Source: Corynespora cassiicola (Eukaryota; Ascomycota; Dothideomycetes; Pleosporales; Corynesporascaceae). From it: a stretch of DNA of 64,000 bases. Where the stretch lies: contig JAEUWY010000004.1 in NCBI GenBank assembly GCA_022059125.1, positions 744,001-808,000 on the forward strand, read 5' to 3'. Below, piece by piece: positions 33,007 through 45,589 of this stretch. Positions within the stretch are counted from its first letter, which is position 1, and each line of letters starts with the position of its first letter. A program made the position numbers and the translations under genes. Below the pieces are notes generated by a model that did no database searches, was not told the DNA's origin, and worked only from the letters and a program-made list of their open reading frames with translations.

Positions 33007-36000
33007 TCACAGGTAAGCCATCCACAAAGGATCCGTCTGCGACAACTTCTGCGGATGCACCGCATCCGACACGAGATCCACCATGGTCTGATTCGCCGGC
33101 ACGTTCGGCGCGCCAGGCAGCGTGCCCAAGCTCGTCGCACGCTTGACGATGATATCAGAGTTCGCCTGCACGCTCTCCCTCAAGATCTGAGGGTTGAGCT
33201 GCTTGTGCTGAGACGTGAACCAATGGTTCATTTCGTCGCGCATGAAGATGGCGAGCTGCATTTCAAGTTCTCCTTCGGGCTCGATGAGACAACGAGCGAC
33301 CGTCATGACAGCGGGGGCGAAGATGCCTTCGAGGTTGAGAGGGCCGAGCATCGTCTGCAAGTTTGGCGTGAGACGGAAAGGAACGGGTTCGTTGTTGTGG
33401 AGGATGGGTTTTCCGACGGCCATGGAGGGGATGAGCTCGGTGCCCCAGATGCGCCCGGTGCCGCGCGAGATGTTCATCTTGTGGGGGAAGCGTGTATTCA
33501 TGTGCATGACGTAGGTCATGAAGGTGAGGGTTGCCAGCTGATACGAGAAAGTGCGGCGGAACAGCCAGAAGTCGTCAAAGCTGGGGTAAGTGCTCTTGAA
33601 GTAGTCAAGAACCACAGTCTGCGGCACATACTTCTCTTGCACGGCAGCAAAAGTCTCGAGGCGGATGCTATTGGCATGCTCAAGGTTTTTCTGAGAGTCC
33701 CTATTAGTACGCATCATGGAGTTGAGGGGATAACAATCACTTACAGGTTGAAGTGCCCGGAGTTTCTCAATGCTAAAGAGAACAGGCTCATCCTTGTTGA
33801 TGCCATTGCGCCTGCAGTAGTCCTCAAAGATACCCTGCATGTTGACATAGGACTCATCATCTTGCACCATACGCACACTTGGCGTAATAGGAACCATGAG
33901 AGGCAGGTGGAATTGGAGGTTGCGCCTCCGGCTCTCCTTGCGCTTGGACAAGATACCATTAAAGATCCTGAACAACTGCAAAATCCGCTCCTCTCTCCTT
34001 GAACTCCTCGCAGCGGGGAACTGGATGGCGAAGGGATGTACGCTACCATCATGGCCGCGGATCTTGAGGCGACGATGACACATGCCAATTCCACGGACGA
34101 GATCGACCTCGGGCAGGAAGCGCTCGATGCGAACAAAGTCGGAATTCTTGTCACGGTGCTGGAGGTACTGGCCAGGAACCTCGACGTCATCAAACTTGAG
34201 GAATCGGAATTCGCTGAGCTGGTGCGTGTAGTTTTCGAGTGGTACCTTGGTCTTCCTCCTGTCGAGCCTCTCCTCGAACCGGTTGCGCCAGATACGAAGC
34301 TTCTGAATGTACTCGTACATGGTGGGCTTGTTCTTGACGAAGTCCAGCTCAAAAGCCTTGCGAATATGCGGCGGAAGAACGGATTCGGCGAAGCGCGTGA
34401 TATTCGCCTCGGTCGACGTTGGCAGACGAACTTCCTGGGCGTACATGTTCGGTTGACGACCCACATAAGACAGGCCATCGTTCAGCAATGCAACAATCAA
34501 CCTGTAAGCATCCTCATCGGGAGGACACTTGAAATTCTTCTGAATTTGGTCGAGCATAGTCTCCATGGACAAGGCAAGCAGAGGGAAGGCAGTCTTGAGG
34601 ATCGCAGAGATCTCCTCGACATGATCCCAGGGCTTCTTCGGCGGGGGAGGAGTTTCGGTAGCAGGGGTGCCTTGCTGACCTCCCTCGGTCTTGACTGTGC
34701 CGTTGGCTGTGCTATTCGCGGCCGGTTTGTTCTCGCCATTCTGGGAGGTTGGGCGATTGCCGCTTGAGCCGGGTCGCGCATCGGGTGAGCCCTGCTTCGG
34801 TGCCGGTGAACCTTGGGCACCAGCTTGCTGCTGTTGCTTCGCGCGAGCAGCCTTCTCTTTGGCCTCACGTTGCTCGGATGTCTTTTTAAGCAGCGCCATA
34901 TCCTCTCGGGTGGTGCGCAGATGGCAGTAGAGAGCCTGTGGATAAGTCTTCGCAAGTTTGCCGAGAATTTGTCGTGCAATGGAGGCTTCAGGTCGAGACA
35001 AGCTATTGAGCAGCTGTGGAATATACGTGATCCAGTACCAAGCGGGGGTGTCGCCCTTGAACTCCTCGAACTTCTCCGCTAACCGACGGTCTGGCGTGTC
35101 CAAACTGAGCAACCACAGCACACGTCCCAAAAGTTTCCTTGACTTTGCATTCTTGAACTGGCTGGCAGCTTCGAGGTAACAGCTGAGGGCAGCTTCAGCC
35201 TTCTCCATGTTTGACGGATCCTCCTTGAAGAGCATGTCGTTGTAGTGGCCCCACTCAGACCAAGCCTTTGGCAACTTGATGTCGAAGAATAGCGCATAAC
35301 CAAACGCGTCATTGGCTTCGTTCTTTTGTCCGAGCTTTGCGAGGAACATTCCCTTGAGCGTGTAGAACTCCGCCTTCTGTCCAGGGCCGAAGTAGTTGAG
35401 ATTGGTATTATTGATAACATCCAAGCCATTGTTGAGTTCGGCACGGTTCTGGTAGTGACATTTGGCTTGCTCGCGCAACTTGAGGAATGCTTCCTGAATC
35501 TCTATGTTTGGGAGAGTATAGATGCGGCTGAGTTGCTGAATGCAGACTTCCGGCAGATTGTGCTTGCGAGCGACGTGAGCGAATCGATTGATAATCCATG
35601 CAGTCTCGTGGTAGCCCCGGTAGGCGAAAGAATTGCCGCCGCTAGCGTTGTTCTGATTCGGTGGCAGAAGCTGCAGATACACACTATTAATAAGGTGAAA
35701 GATATGTTGACGCCAGGTAACTAGATCCTGCCAAGCATTGATATCGTCCCAGAAGTTAGGTAGGCGGTCGCGCCATGTGCTAAGCAACAGCTTCAGTTCT
35801 TGCGACTTGTGGTCGAGGTTGGCCTGCGTGGTTTGCGCAAGGCTCTGGCAGATGACACTGGCATCGTGCAACTCCACCAGCTGCTGAAAGTGCTGGAGCA
35901 ACGGGATGTGAGCCTGCGTGATACGACGCGGCAACTGGTGCCACTTCCGGATGGAGAGCTGGATGGATTCATCGCAAAGCCTATGGAACTCAGGCTGCGA

Positions 36001-39000
36001 TTCCAACTTGGCGTGGAGTTTGAGCAGCGACATAAAAGTCTGGAAGAAGACGCGTCGTGGAGTGGGTGCATCGCCAACAGCTTTGATGGTAGCGTCAAGC
36101 TGTTCACGAGTCTCCGCGTTCTGCCATGCGTCAAAGTGTCGCCAAGTCGCTTCCAGATAGAGATCGTTAAAGTTCTCGTGCTTTGCAAAGTCGCTCAAGA
36201 CTTCCCACTGCTGCAGCTTCTGGGCGCACAGGACCCAGTGATCCTCCCAGAGCATGTATTCGCCACTGCTGAATGGGAGGACTGATGTTCGCGCCTTGAT
36301 CTGTGCCGCTTCGTACATTTGCTGGGCCTTGTCCCAGATTCCGCATTGTTCGTAGGACAGAGCTGCGTTGCTCTCAATGAACTGGCATCGCCGCCTCCAA
36401 GTGCCGTAAAAGAGGTCGTCTTCCTGTAAGCCGCCGTAAATCTCCAGGAGAGCATCCAGGTTGCTCTCCCTGAGCTTCTCAGTGTCGACAATTGGCGTCA
36501 CAGCAGACTCTTCCATGTAGACTGCAGCAGTATACCAGGCGTTGTATGTCCGAGCCAAGAACTTCATGATGTGTGGGGGGAACTTGACCCTCGGGCGAGC
36601 CGACGCTATCGCATCCAGCATGGTCGAGACACAGTTTGGTCGCTTGTCAATCTGACGCGAATGGTAGTCCTTGGTGAGAAGTGCGGCGATACCCTTCTCC
36701 AGATCGGCTTGGTCGTCCTTGGTCAAAGCAGTCCATGCCAAGGGGAAGAATGAAACCCAGATGTTATGAGCGAGGTTACTGTCCGTGTGCTGGAGGTGTC
36801 CAAGCGGCTCGAAGATATCTTTGACCTTGACGTCCCCAAGTTGGCTGCAAAAGCGGCGGTGGGCGCTGATGAGGTTTTCCAACTCATCATCTACCATGAC
36901 ATCAGCGATCCGGCTATCTTTGCTGTAGGTGCCGAACACAGTGCTAGCTTGCAATAGCTTGAAATCCTCAGGATGCAATTGTGCCGGTGCGTTCATTTCA
37001 ATGGAGCCAAACATCAAGTGTATGACCTGACTCAACCAATAACTGTCACTCAGAGTATCCCAGTTCTGAGACGCCAATACATAACTCAGACGGCTCGATG
37101 CAGTGCGGCTTAAGCTCTTGTCGAAGATAGTCATATAGCGGTTGCGCATCTCGACATCTTGAGCCCTAGTTCCTATCAGGAACGCATGCTCCATTCGGAC
37201 CGTTAATTCGGATCGGGTGATCTTGGGGTCCTCGTAAATGCGAATGACGAGGTCGAGGAATCGCGTCAGGAGCGAGGTATCTGGTCGATGTTCAAACAGC
37301 AGCATCTTGCTCAGCACTGCCGTCTTCTCTTTAAGGGTTGGAACTGGCTCGGTTGAACGGAAAATCCACTCTTCAACCAGATCGAGGACTTTCATGCAGA
37401 CGGTGTTGCTCTGGGAACGTTCTACAAGAGAGGCCAGTACACTCAGGTATGGACGGCGGTTCTCTCCGAGTTCGTTCATACGGGAAGCCAGCACATCGAT
37501 AACCTTGAGCACAAGGTCTGTCTGCACTTCGATCTCGCGAGGGTCAGTGGGCGGGTTGGCACCCTCAGGACGCATGCCAGGGGGTACACCAGGCTGGCCT
37601 GGCATTCCGCTATGTGCTGCGAGGTGGTCCTTCGCCATTTTGCCTTGGAAGGCCTTCATGATCTGAGGAATGTGCTGGTCAATCTCCTCTGGACGCTTCT
37701 GGCAAAGTGTCCACAAGATGTTGATTGCTGAAATATACGAGCCGTTGGATAGGGCCTCGGTAGCCACAGCACCCAAGAAGTTGACAAACTCCGTAGACGG
37801 CGTATCTTCAGTGTTGCCTTCTTCATCAGTGACAGGCTCAGGCATGACCTCGAGGATGCGTTTGAGGATAGGTTGGAGCTTGATGGTGCCATCCTCATTC
37901 TCGTCTGGAGTATGTAGGCTCGCTTGGACATCGGCGTTCTCAGATCGGATAGGCTTGTCCAGTATCTTCTGGAAATGAGGGACTCGCTGGAGGACCCAGT
38001 CGTCAGGCTTGACATTAACGATGACCTTGACGATCTGCAGCGTGTTGATCATGCGAGTGTGGAATGGGTCAGGTTTATCTTCCTGTTTCATCTCTGCCAG
38101 TAGAATCTCCTCGATCTTCTTGGTAAGCATGATGTCCAGATCTAAGTCACCCCAGAGCCGCGCAGACAAAAGGTCATGAAGCAGCTGAACTGCCTTCTTG
38201 CAGATTTCGGCAGGCTGTGCAGAACTTGGTGCAGCCGGTGTCGAATCCTTTGGTTTGGGAGCAGCGACCGGGTAACGCTCCGGAAGATAGGCGATGAATT
38301 GGATAAGATACTTGATAAGCATCATCCGAATACCTGGCGAGGCCACAAATCCCTTTGACTGGTTTGCTGAGGGAACTATGGTACCATCGGCCTTCCTCTT
38401 GGCAGCTTGCGGTGATTGTGACGCTCGGTCCCCAGCTGAGCCCGACTCGTTTGCAGTTCGTTCTTCCCAGGTTCGGATCAAGCTGATCAGATTCAACGCG
38501 AGCTTTTTAGCTTCTGTGGACGGGTTTGGTGGTTGAGCGATCTTCGGAAGTGCTGTGATGATGATCGATGAGAGGGGATCCCGAGCTTCGTAGAACAGAT
38601 CCGGGCGGCGAACAAGGAAATTGAAGATGCTCATAAGCTGCTGCAGATTCGAGCTCTCCTCAGCCAGAATCTTCCTAGGCAGCTGCGCCCACCTAGGAAT
38701 TGGCATCTTTGCATCACCACCCATGCGCTTGCTCAAAACGGGGGCCATGAGCTCGAGAGCTTGCATGACCAAGGATCGCCCTTCATTCTGGTGAGCCTTC
38801 AAAAGAGCCTGGTATACCTGCATAGCGATCTTTGCTGGAGTATCGTAGACAGCGATGAAGAATGCAATCAACACATATGCAGCATATTTGTTGATGATAT
38901 CCTCGAGCTTGATGTAGTTCCAGGCAAACCTAATGACGTCTTTGCGGGCTTCCTGAACCATGCCCGAGTAGTGCTTGAGAAGCAAGGTAGTGAGCTGTAG

Positions 39001-42000
39001 CAGCTCCATACGCGAGTGGTCCACGCCAAGCTGGGCAAGGTCTTCTGACATATCTGTCAAAGCCTGTGGCTGCCACAGCCGTTTGTGAATGGTTTCGGTC
39101 ATTGCACGATCCATCAGCTTGGTACCCTTGGATTGGCCGAACAGGCTGTCCCAGTTGCGCTTCACGTCCATCGCGAAAATAGGATTGACGATGTACCTAA
39201 ATATGAATGTCTTCGTCTTCTGGGAGGAGGCGCGTCCAGTGTATAAGTCAATACACTTGTGAACCAAAGTCTTCCAGTATTCGACAGAGTCGCTCGAAAT
39301 CATCTGGTCGTAAATGAAATCGAAAAGTTGGGGTGACTGTTTCAACTCCTCAGAAGTAATGGCATCGATCAATTCGAAGAAGAAGTCGAGGCTGCTTGGC
39401 TCGTGCTTAAGGTAGGACGTGAAAACATGCATAATCTGCTCTCCAGCCTGCTCCGTGGCAAGACGGAGTTCAGGGTCGATGGTGTTCTGGTGCAGTTTCC
39501 TCTCCAAGGACCTGGCAGCGTCAAATAGTGCCTTCCTGAGATTCTCGTGAGACACAAGCCAATTGCTAGTCTCATCGAATTTGCTCATCGCATATGCAAT
39601 ATGGATTGCGCTGAGTTCGGCCTGGCACACTTCCTTCTCAGATCCCTCGAATTGGAAAGATTCTAGGAACTTGGGAATGTCATTCATGACCTCTTTGCGA
39701 AGAGCACCGCTGGCCGGATCTTCGAGCAGTTGGGCGAAAAAGCGACCCTGGGTCTGATCCTTGAGGTTGGGAGAGAAGTAGTCCCATGCTTCCTTGGGAT
39801 AGATACAGAGATATTTGATCAGAGGCTCTCTGAACGGACTATTGCGAGTGCGACGCAGGGCAGTCTCGAGCTCAATGACTTTCTCAGTGATCTGTTTCAG
39901 GAATGTTGCAGCCGCAGAAGGGAGTAAATGGAAGATGTTAAAGATGCCGGTTACTATCTTCATCTTTTGATGTTGCTCAATCATGGTGAAAGAAATCTTC
40001 TGCAAGCTGACGGGGTCGGCGATACTCTTCAGGTGGTCCAGAAGCCGCGTTCCAATTTCGACCTTGAAGTAATTGGTCAAGAGCTTCAACAAGCGGGCTA
40101 ATCCGTCAAGATTCTCGACGGTCAGCTTTCGGGGATCCTGGAGATTGACCAGAATCGGGCGAAGACCACTCTGCAGGACGTCCTTCGGCAGTTTGTTGGT
40201 TGCCGATATCACACCCGACAGTCCCTGGTTGGCCGCTTCGATGACCTCGTTGGATTTGGAGTAGAGGCATTTGAAAAACACGGCAATAATCCGGAGGAAG
40301 GTCTGGTTCGGCGGTGTGGTGCTGAATTCCGGGAAGCTCTGGGCGGTAGACAAGAGGCGGATACAAGCAACGCGCAGATTGACAATGTAGTCCGCATTGC
40401 GCTGCTCGTATGGCTTGGTCGCTAGTCCTTCGTCATCGGCATCTGCCAATGCCAAAGACTCCATCAACAGCCTCGTAAGCTGCTCGTTGAACTCGAGGAT
40501 ATTGTTCTTGAGCTTCAAGCAAAATGTGATGGCGTCAATGTAAGCAATTTGGATGCTAAAAGGCAGAGCTCGCAGGGGCTTGGTCCAAATCGGAACCACG
40601 AGTCTATCCTTGACTGGAATGATCAGCTCGTGTACACCCAGGCCAGTAACTTCTGACAGAACGTGGAATGCCTTTTGTGTTGCATCCCTGACGTTCTTGT
40701 TCGGATGTGACAAGTCGCCCACCAGCTGCCCACAAAGCCTCAAGAGTTGGTTGTTGGGCTTCTCGAACTCTTCCTTGGTAGTGGACTTGTGACATCTCTT
40801 GATCAAATCCGCAAGAAGTCCTTCGGCTTGCACCCGGGTTTTCGAATCGAGATCGACTGGCATATCCTTCATGACGAAGTTGAGAGCCCGAATGAGTTCG
40901 AAATGCCGGCCGATCATCCATCCAGTCCCCAGACCAAGCTTCTTCGTAACAATCTCGATACCGCGGGTGCCACCAGATTTCATGAACCAGTCTTCGGCAT
41001 GGCAGTTGTGACAAAAGGTCTTTGCGAGCTCCTCGAAAAATGGGAATCGATCCAACTTGTCCTGATCGCCGAAGATGGCTTTTGCGGCGTCGCGCATGGT
41101 CAAGACTGCCTGCTCAGCTGCTTCTCGTACAGCCAAATGCTCAGACGCAAGCGAATCTCCGATAGCTTCAGACATGACATCGCTCTCGATGCAGACAGGT
41201 CCTTCTCCGGCTCGGACATCAAATGGTTTGCCTCGATGCTTGATCTGGGCGAAGTGGCTTCCAAGTTCCAGTAATGTGAAGTGCCTCGCGAGATTTATCA
41301 CAAGTGCCTCTGCATCAGCTTTCAAATCTGGGATTGACACTGCAAAAATACAGGCCTTCAGCAACTTCTTCAGGGTCTCTTGCTCGACAGTCTTCTTGGT
41401 AATGGACCTGTCCCGTTCAGAGATCGTCAACAAGTCGGTGCCGACATCAGTCTTCTTGTTGAACAAGTCGTTTGCTTGGAGGCGCACAAGCTGGGCGAAA
41501 TCGTCGGGGAGGGCGTCGAAGCCGATCATCATCTTTGTGTGAGCTGTGATGAGGCGGAAAGCTTGTTGCTTGTGAAATGCATCGGACTTTTTCGCCGCAG
41601 GGAGTTTGGGAACCTCATGAAGCTTCACGATGGCGTGGTCAATGCCAATATCAGCCGGGAAAGCGCGGTCCTTGGTCGATCCTATCAACCGTATATCAAC
41701 TGATGACTGATCGTCCGCATACGGCTTGAACTCCAAATCTGGCGGGCCTGTAATGAATTTCCGATTCCGACCTCCAAGCTTGCCAAGGATGCGCATCGTT
41801 GTGTGGGCGTGAAAGTGGCTGTAAGGGTTGGGCTTGAGGTGTTCCCAGAGGGCAGCCATCAACTCATCGATGACAGGCGCCATGATCGGGTCTAGATAGT
41901 CGGCAGTGAGATTGTCGACGCAGAGTTCAAGAGTCCGTAATCCCTGTCCGACAAGATCCGATCCAGCTCGCAGAGCAACAACCAATGGTCGCATGAGGTA

Positions 42001-44625
42001 GCTAAGATGCGGCAACAGATTGCTCAGTCGGGCCGGAACTGTAAGAGACAGTTCGACAAAGAGATCACGTTCTGCTGGCCTACGAGCTGTGAGTAGGAGA
42101 TTGTTGAGCACATCGAGAAGCATCTCGAGTAAGGGCAAGATCTCCTTGTAGAGATGTTCAAACCGGCCACCACCGATGCTTCTGAACAGCGATCGCAGGA
42201 GGAGGAAGTAGTTCATCGGCTCTTCGGCAGTCGTTGAGAGCTGTATAGACCTTGTGATAATTTTGCTGACGTGAGGTAGAAGGACCTGCTCATTTTGCGC
42301 AGAAAAGAGAGTTACGGCCATGAAAGAGAGCTTGAATAGCCGGAGCAAGATGGAGGATTTCTTGACATCTGCCGTGCCGACTTCTTCTATTCGATCCATC
42401 AGGAATCGCAATAACATGCCCGCAAAGCTAGGCGAAGTCGCTTCGGATGCAAGCAGAAATTGCGGAACGTGAAGAAGCGCAGGATGATCGAACATCATGT
42501 CGTACAAATGGGGTATCTCGGAAGAAAACACCTCGTGGAAAGTGGCCGGGTCGATGTGATGGAAAACGGTCGCAAACGTCTCGAGCAGTTCCTTCTCCTC
42601 TTTGCCACTAGACATCATGTGCTGATTGGCCATCAAATCTCCGGGCGAGAGATTTTGAGTTTCTGAGGGCTTGTCAGTGCCGTAGTAGCGGAAGACCTTA
42701 GCACCCTCGCGGAAAAGTTTGATCAGGACCTCGACCTCTTCGGCGTTATAACCGAAAGAGACCTCGTGCCAGTTTGCAGAAGCGTTGGCTGCGTCAATCT
42801 CATCCTTGATCTTGGCTGGATTGCAGGCACGCAGCTGGTAGAACAAGTTCTTTAATCCGTGCAATAAATTCTTGAAAAGGAATTTGTTGTCGGCAATGGG
42901 GTCGGAACTTCGGTCTCGCGGATTCGATGTCTTGATCGGTGTTGCATTGAAGATGTCGATCTCATCCCAGTCAGGTGGCTGGCTCTGGACTGCCATATGG
43001 TTTTCTTCAACCGCATCGATTGAGGGCTGGCTATACTGCGCCGAAAGTTTCACCGCATTATGATACTGGCGGTTCATAGCCGCAAATTTGTCGCCAATCG
43101 CATTCAGAATCATAATCAGGAAGTACCGCGCATCCTCCTTCGATTCCAACTTGGCAATACATTCGGCCATGTTCAGCAAGAGCTTCGCGCTCATCGTTTG
43201 GAAACTGGTGCCGGGGAATGTATCGTGCAAATTTTTTGTGTAGACTTCCACTGTACGGCGAATTTGCTCCTTGGAAAGAGAGTCTCGGAGATGGTGGATA
43301 AGATCAGCAAGCATGCTGTATGCCAATGGACGCATCGTTTCATAGACAGTCAGGCCATCCCCGATTAGTGTCCGCTCATCCAACAGTTCATCAATCTTCT
43401 TCAGGAAGATTTTTCTAAAGTTGAAGTTAATGATGTGCCGAATGGCGACCAAAAGTTCTTTCCGGGCTCCAGACTTTTCCCGCGGACAATCTTTCAACAG
43501 CCGCACAACGATATCTGGAAGAGTTGGCAGGAAGTCATTCAGCTGCTGAGCATACATCCTAAGCAAGTAGGCCAAAAAGCTCATTGTTTTGACCTGAGCA
43601 GTGATGAAATCTCCAAATGCAGCGCGGTTCTGTATCTCCTTGCTGACACCAGTGAAAATCTTCCCTTGCGCCTCAGCCTCCTGATGAGCCTTCTCCTGCG
43701 GCTTCGCTTGGAGTAGGAGCACGTTCTTAATCAGGGGAACAAAAAGCTTCACATTTTTGTTCACGCAGTTTCGGTAAGCCTGGAAAAGAGATACCACGAT
43801 AATAGGGCATTCAGCGAGAACCTTGAATGACTGCATGCCCCTCAACAGTCTGCGTGTCTGCTGGTGTTCTGCTCCGATATCGCCGGCTGGACCGCTGGAT
43901 AGCGAAGTTGCGGGTGAGGCTGGGCGCGGCGATTGCGAATACTGGTGGTTGCCTGGAGTCGAGGGAATGCCATGCGCTGCCGACGCAGGCGCAGGATCGT
44001 CAAAGGTTTGCTGTACGGCCTGCTCCATCGTTTCAAACATTTCCTGGATGAGGTCGAGGAAGGGCTGCACGCGATCGGACAATGCCTTCGTCTGGTGTCT
44101 CTGGAAGTCCATTATGGTCTTCATGCAGAGAACCGCATTGTCCTCATTCTCAATCTTGACCAAGCTCATCAATTTATCCACAATCTTTGCAGCATGGGGT
44201 TCGACCGCTTCGATAGGGTTCATGGGAAGCCGGTGGAGGATCTCCAGTACGCAGTTCCGTATCCTCTATCACTTGGTTAGCCCAGGCTGCGTCTATCGCA
44301 AGGCGCGCAAACATACCTGGTCAGGCGATGTGGATATAAAGACCGGCTCGCCTTCTAGAATTTTGAGGAACACTGGCACCAGGTGATTCAAGAATGCGCT
44401 GTACTGTGGCCCTTGGCAGTAGCTCTCAATATTATCCCGAATATCAATAGCCTGGGCGCCCTTTGCTCGGAGATCTATATAATTACATGTTAGCCGGTGT
44501 CTGTTCCTGATCGCCGGGTTCTGATGCTCGTCCTGCGGAAGCCCGGGAAAGCCTAGGTGTTTCGTACCTGAATTCGGATCATCCAGCTTCGCTGCCATGG
44601 TCTCAAAATTATGATGGGCCGCCAT
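33007..44625 (-). CDS. TRA1: TRA1, PIKK-family scaffold of SAGA and NuA4
   Basis: Four exons on the - strand (44625-44568, 44474-44317, 44265-33745, 33690-33007) give 3806 residues, close to yeast Tra1. The first two short exons complete the N-terminus. The body is thousands of residues of HEAT/TPR-type helical repeats, then a FAT region, a Gln/Ser/Pro-rich linker (around KQQQQAGAQGSP), a PIKK-like domain and a short FATC end finishing LWMAYL. The kinase-like domain lacks the PIKK catalytic pieces: where GDRH and DFG would lie it reads MHMNTRF and GRIWGTE, so it is a pseudokinase. Tra1 binds activators and brings the SAGA and NuA4 histone acetyltransferase complexes to promoters. The last intron (33744-33691) is in frame and stop-free, with a TACTAAT branch point. 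Confidence 0.95.
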
Positions 44626-45589
44626 GGTTGCGGTAGATGCAGCAGCGCGCTGCTCGCACGGCCTACGAAGCCTCCTCTAGGATGCGCTCTCGGCGGTAAA
44701 GTTGTTGGATCGGTGTTGTGGAGGAGAAACAGTTGAGAGAATGTGCATCGGTCGGCGGGCTTCGTTCGGCGGCAGAGGTTGGTTTGGACGGTCGCGCAGC
44801 CAGAGCGCGAATATTAAATGGGTGGAAAGGAAGGTCGCAGGTTCCTCGCGGGAAACCTAGGTTCGCATTACAATCATTACCATGGAAGGAGGGGTGGTGG
44901 GTGGTGTAGGACGCGTCCCACCGAAAGTAGCTGAGTCGCGATTGAGCTCCGGACGCACCTTGCACGGTACGAAAGATGGAGGAAGGCGTTTTGACCCTGT
45001 AGCCTTAGTCATGTAAGCTTGGCATGTAATTTACTTTTGATTGGACATCCTTTGGCACAAAGGCACGCTAGACCCCAGCCTCCCGGCCAATCATCTCGGG
45101 GAACCCTCGCCTCGCCTTTCCACTTCGACTTCGACTGCGTGGTGAAGCGTAGGACTATGCAGGGAGGGCATGCGCATAGGCATTTGTAGAAAAACTGCAT
45201 CGTGCTGGATATACTGCTTCATTTCTCTGTATACTAACAAACAAACCCCTCCTCGCTCTCGTTCTTTTACATCAGTATCACAACGCTCTGACTTGCATAA
45301 TGGTCATTAGCATCCTCGAAGATCAATTTAGAAGACCGACAGATACGAAAAGAACATTGCATCATAGCGATTAGCAAAGTAAAGCTATGTATGTACTGAA
45401 CAGAACCTGACAAACTTCTCATTGTGAAAATCTATATTCCTAAACTAAGCACCCTATTGGATATTTACTGAGCTCCATCAGTGCCCATTTTATTGTATGC
45501 ACGCGCATACGCCTTCCAGACGCCCTTGTCCTTCCTCCAATCACATACCCAAGAAATATGAACACTGCAATGCAGCCCGATACCATCGA
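44626..45589. other. TRA1 upstream and ADE6 3' region
   Basis: No gene is supported. It holds the TRA1 promoter (GC-rich, C/T-rich on the - strand next to the start) and the ADE6 3' end, AT-rich near 45,240-45,500. Confidence 0.5.
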
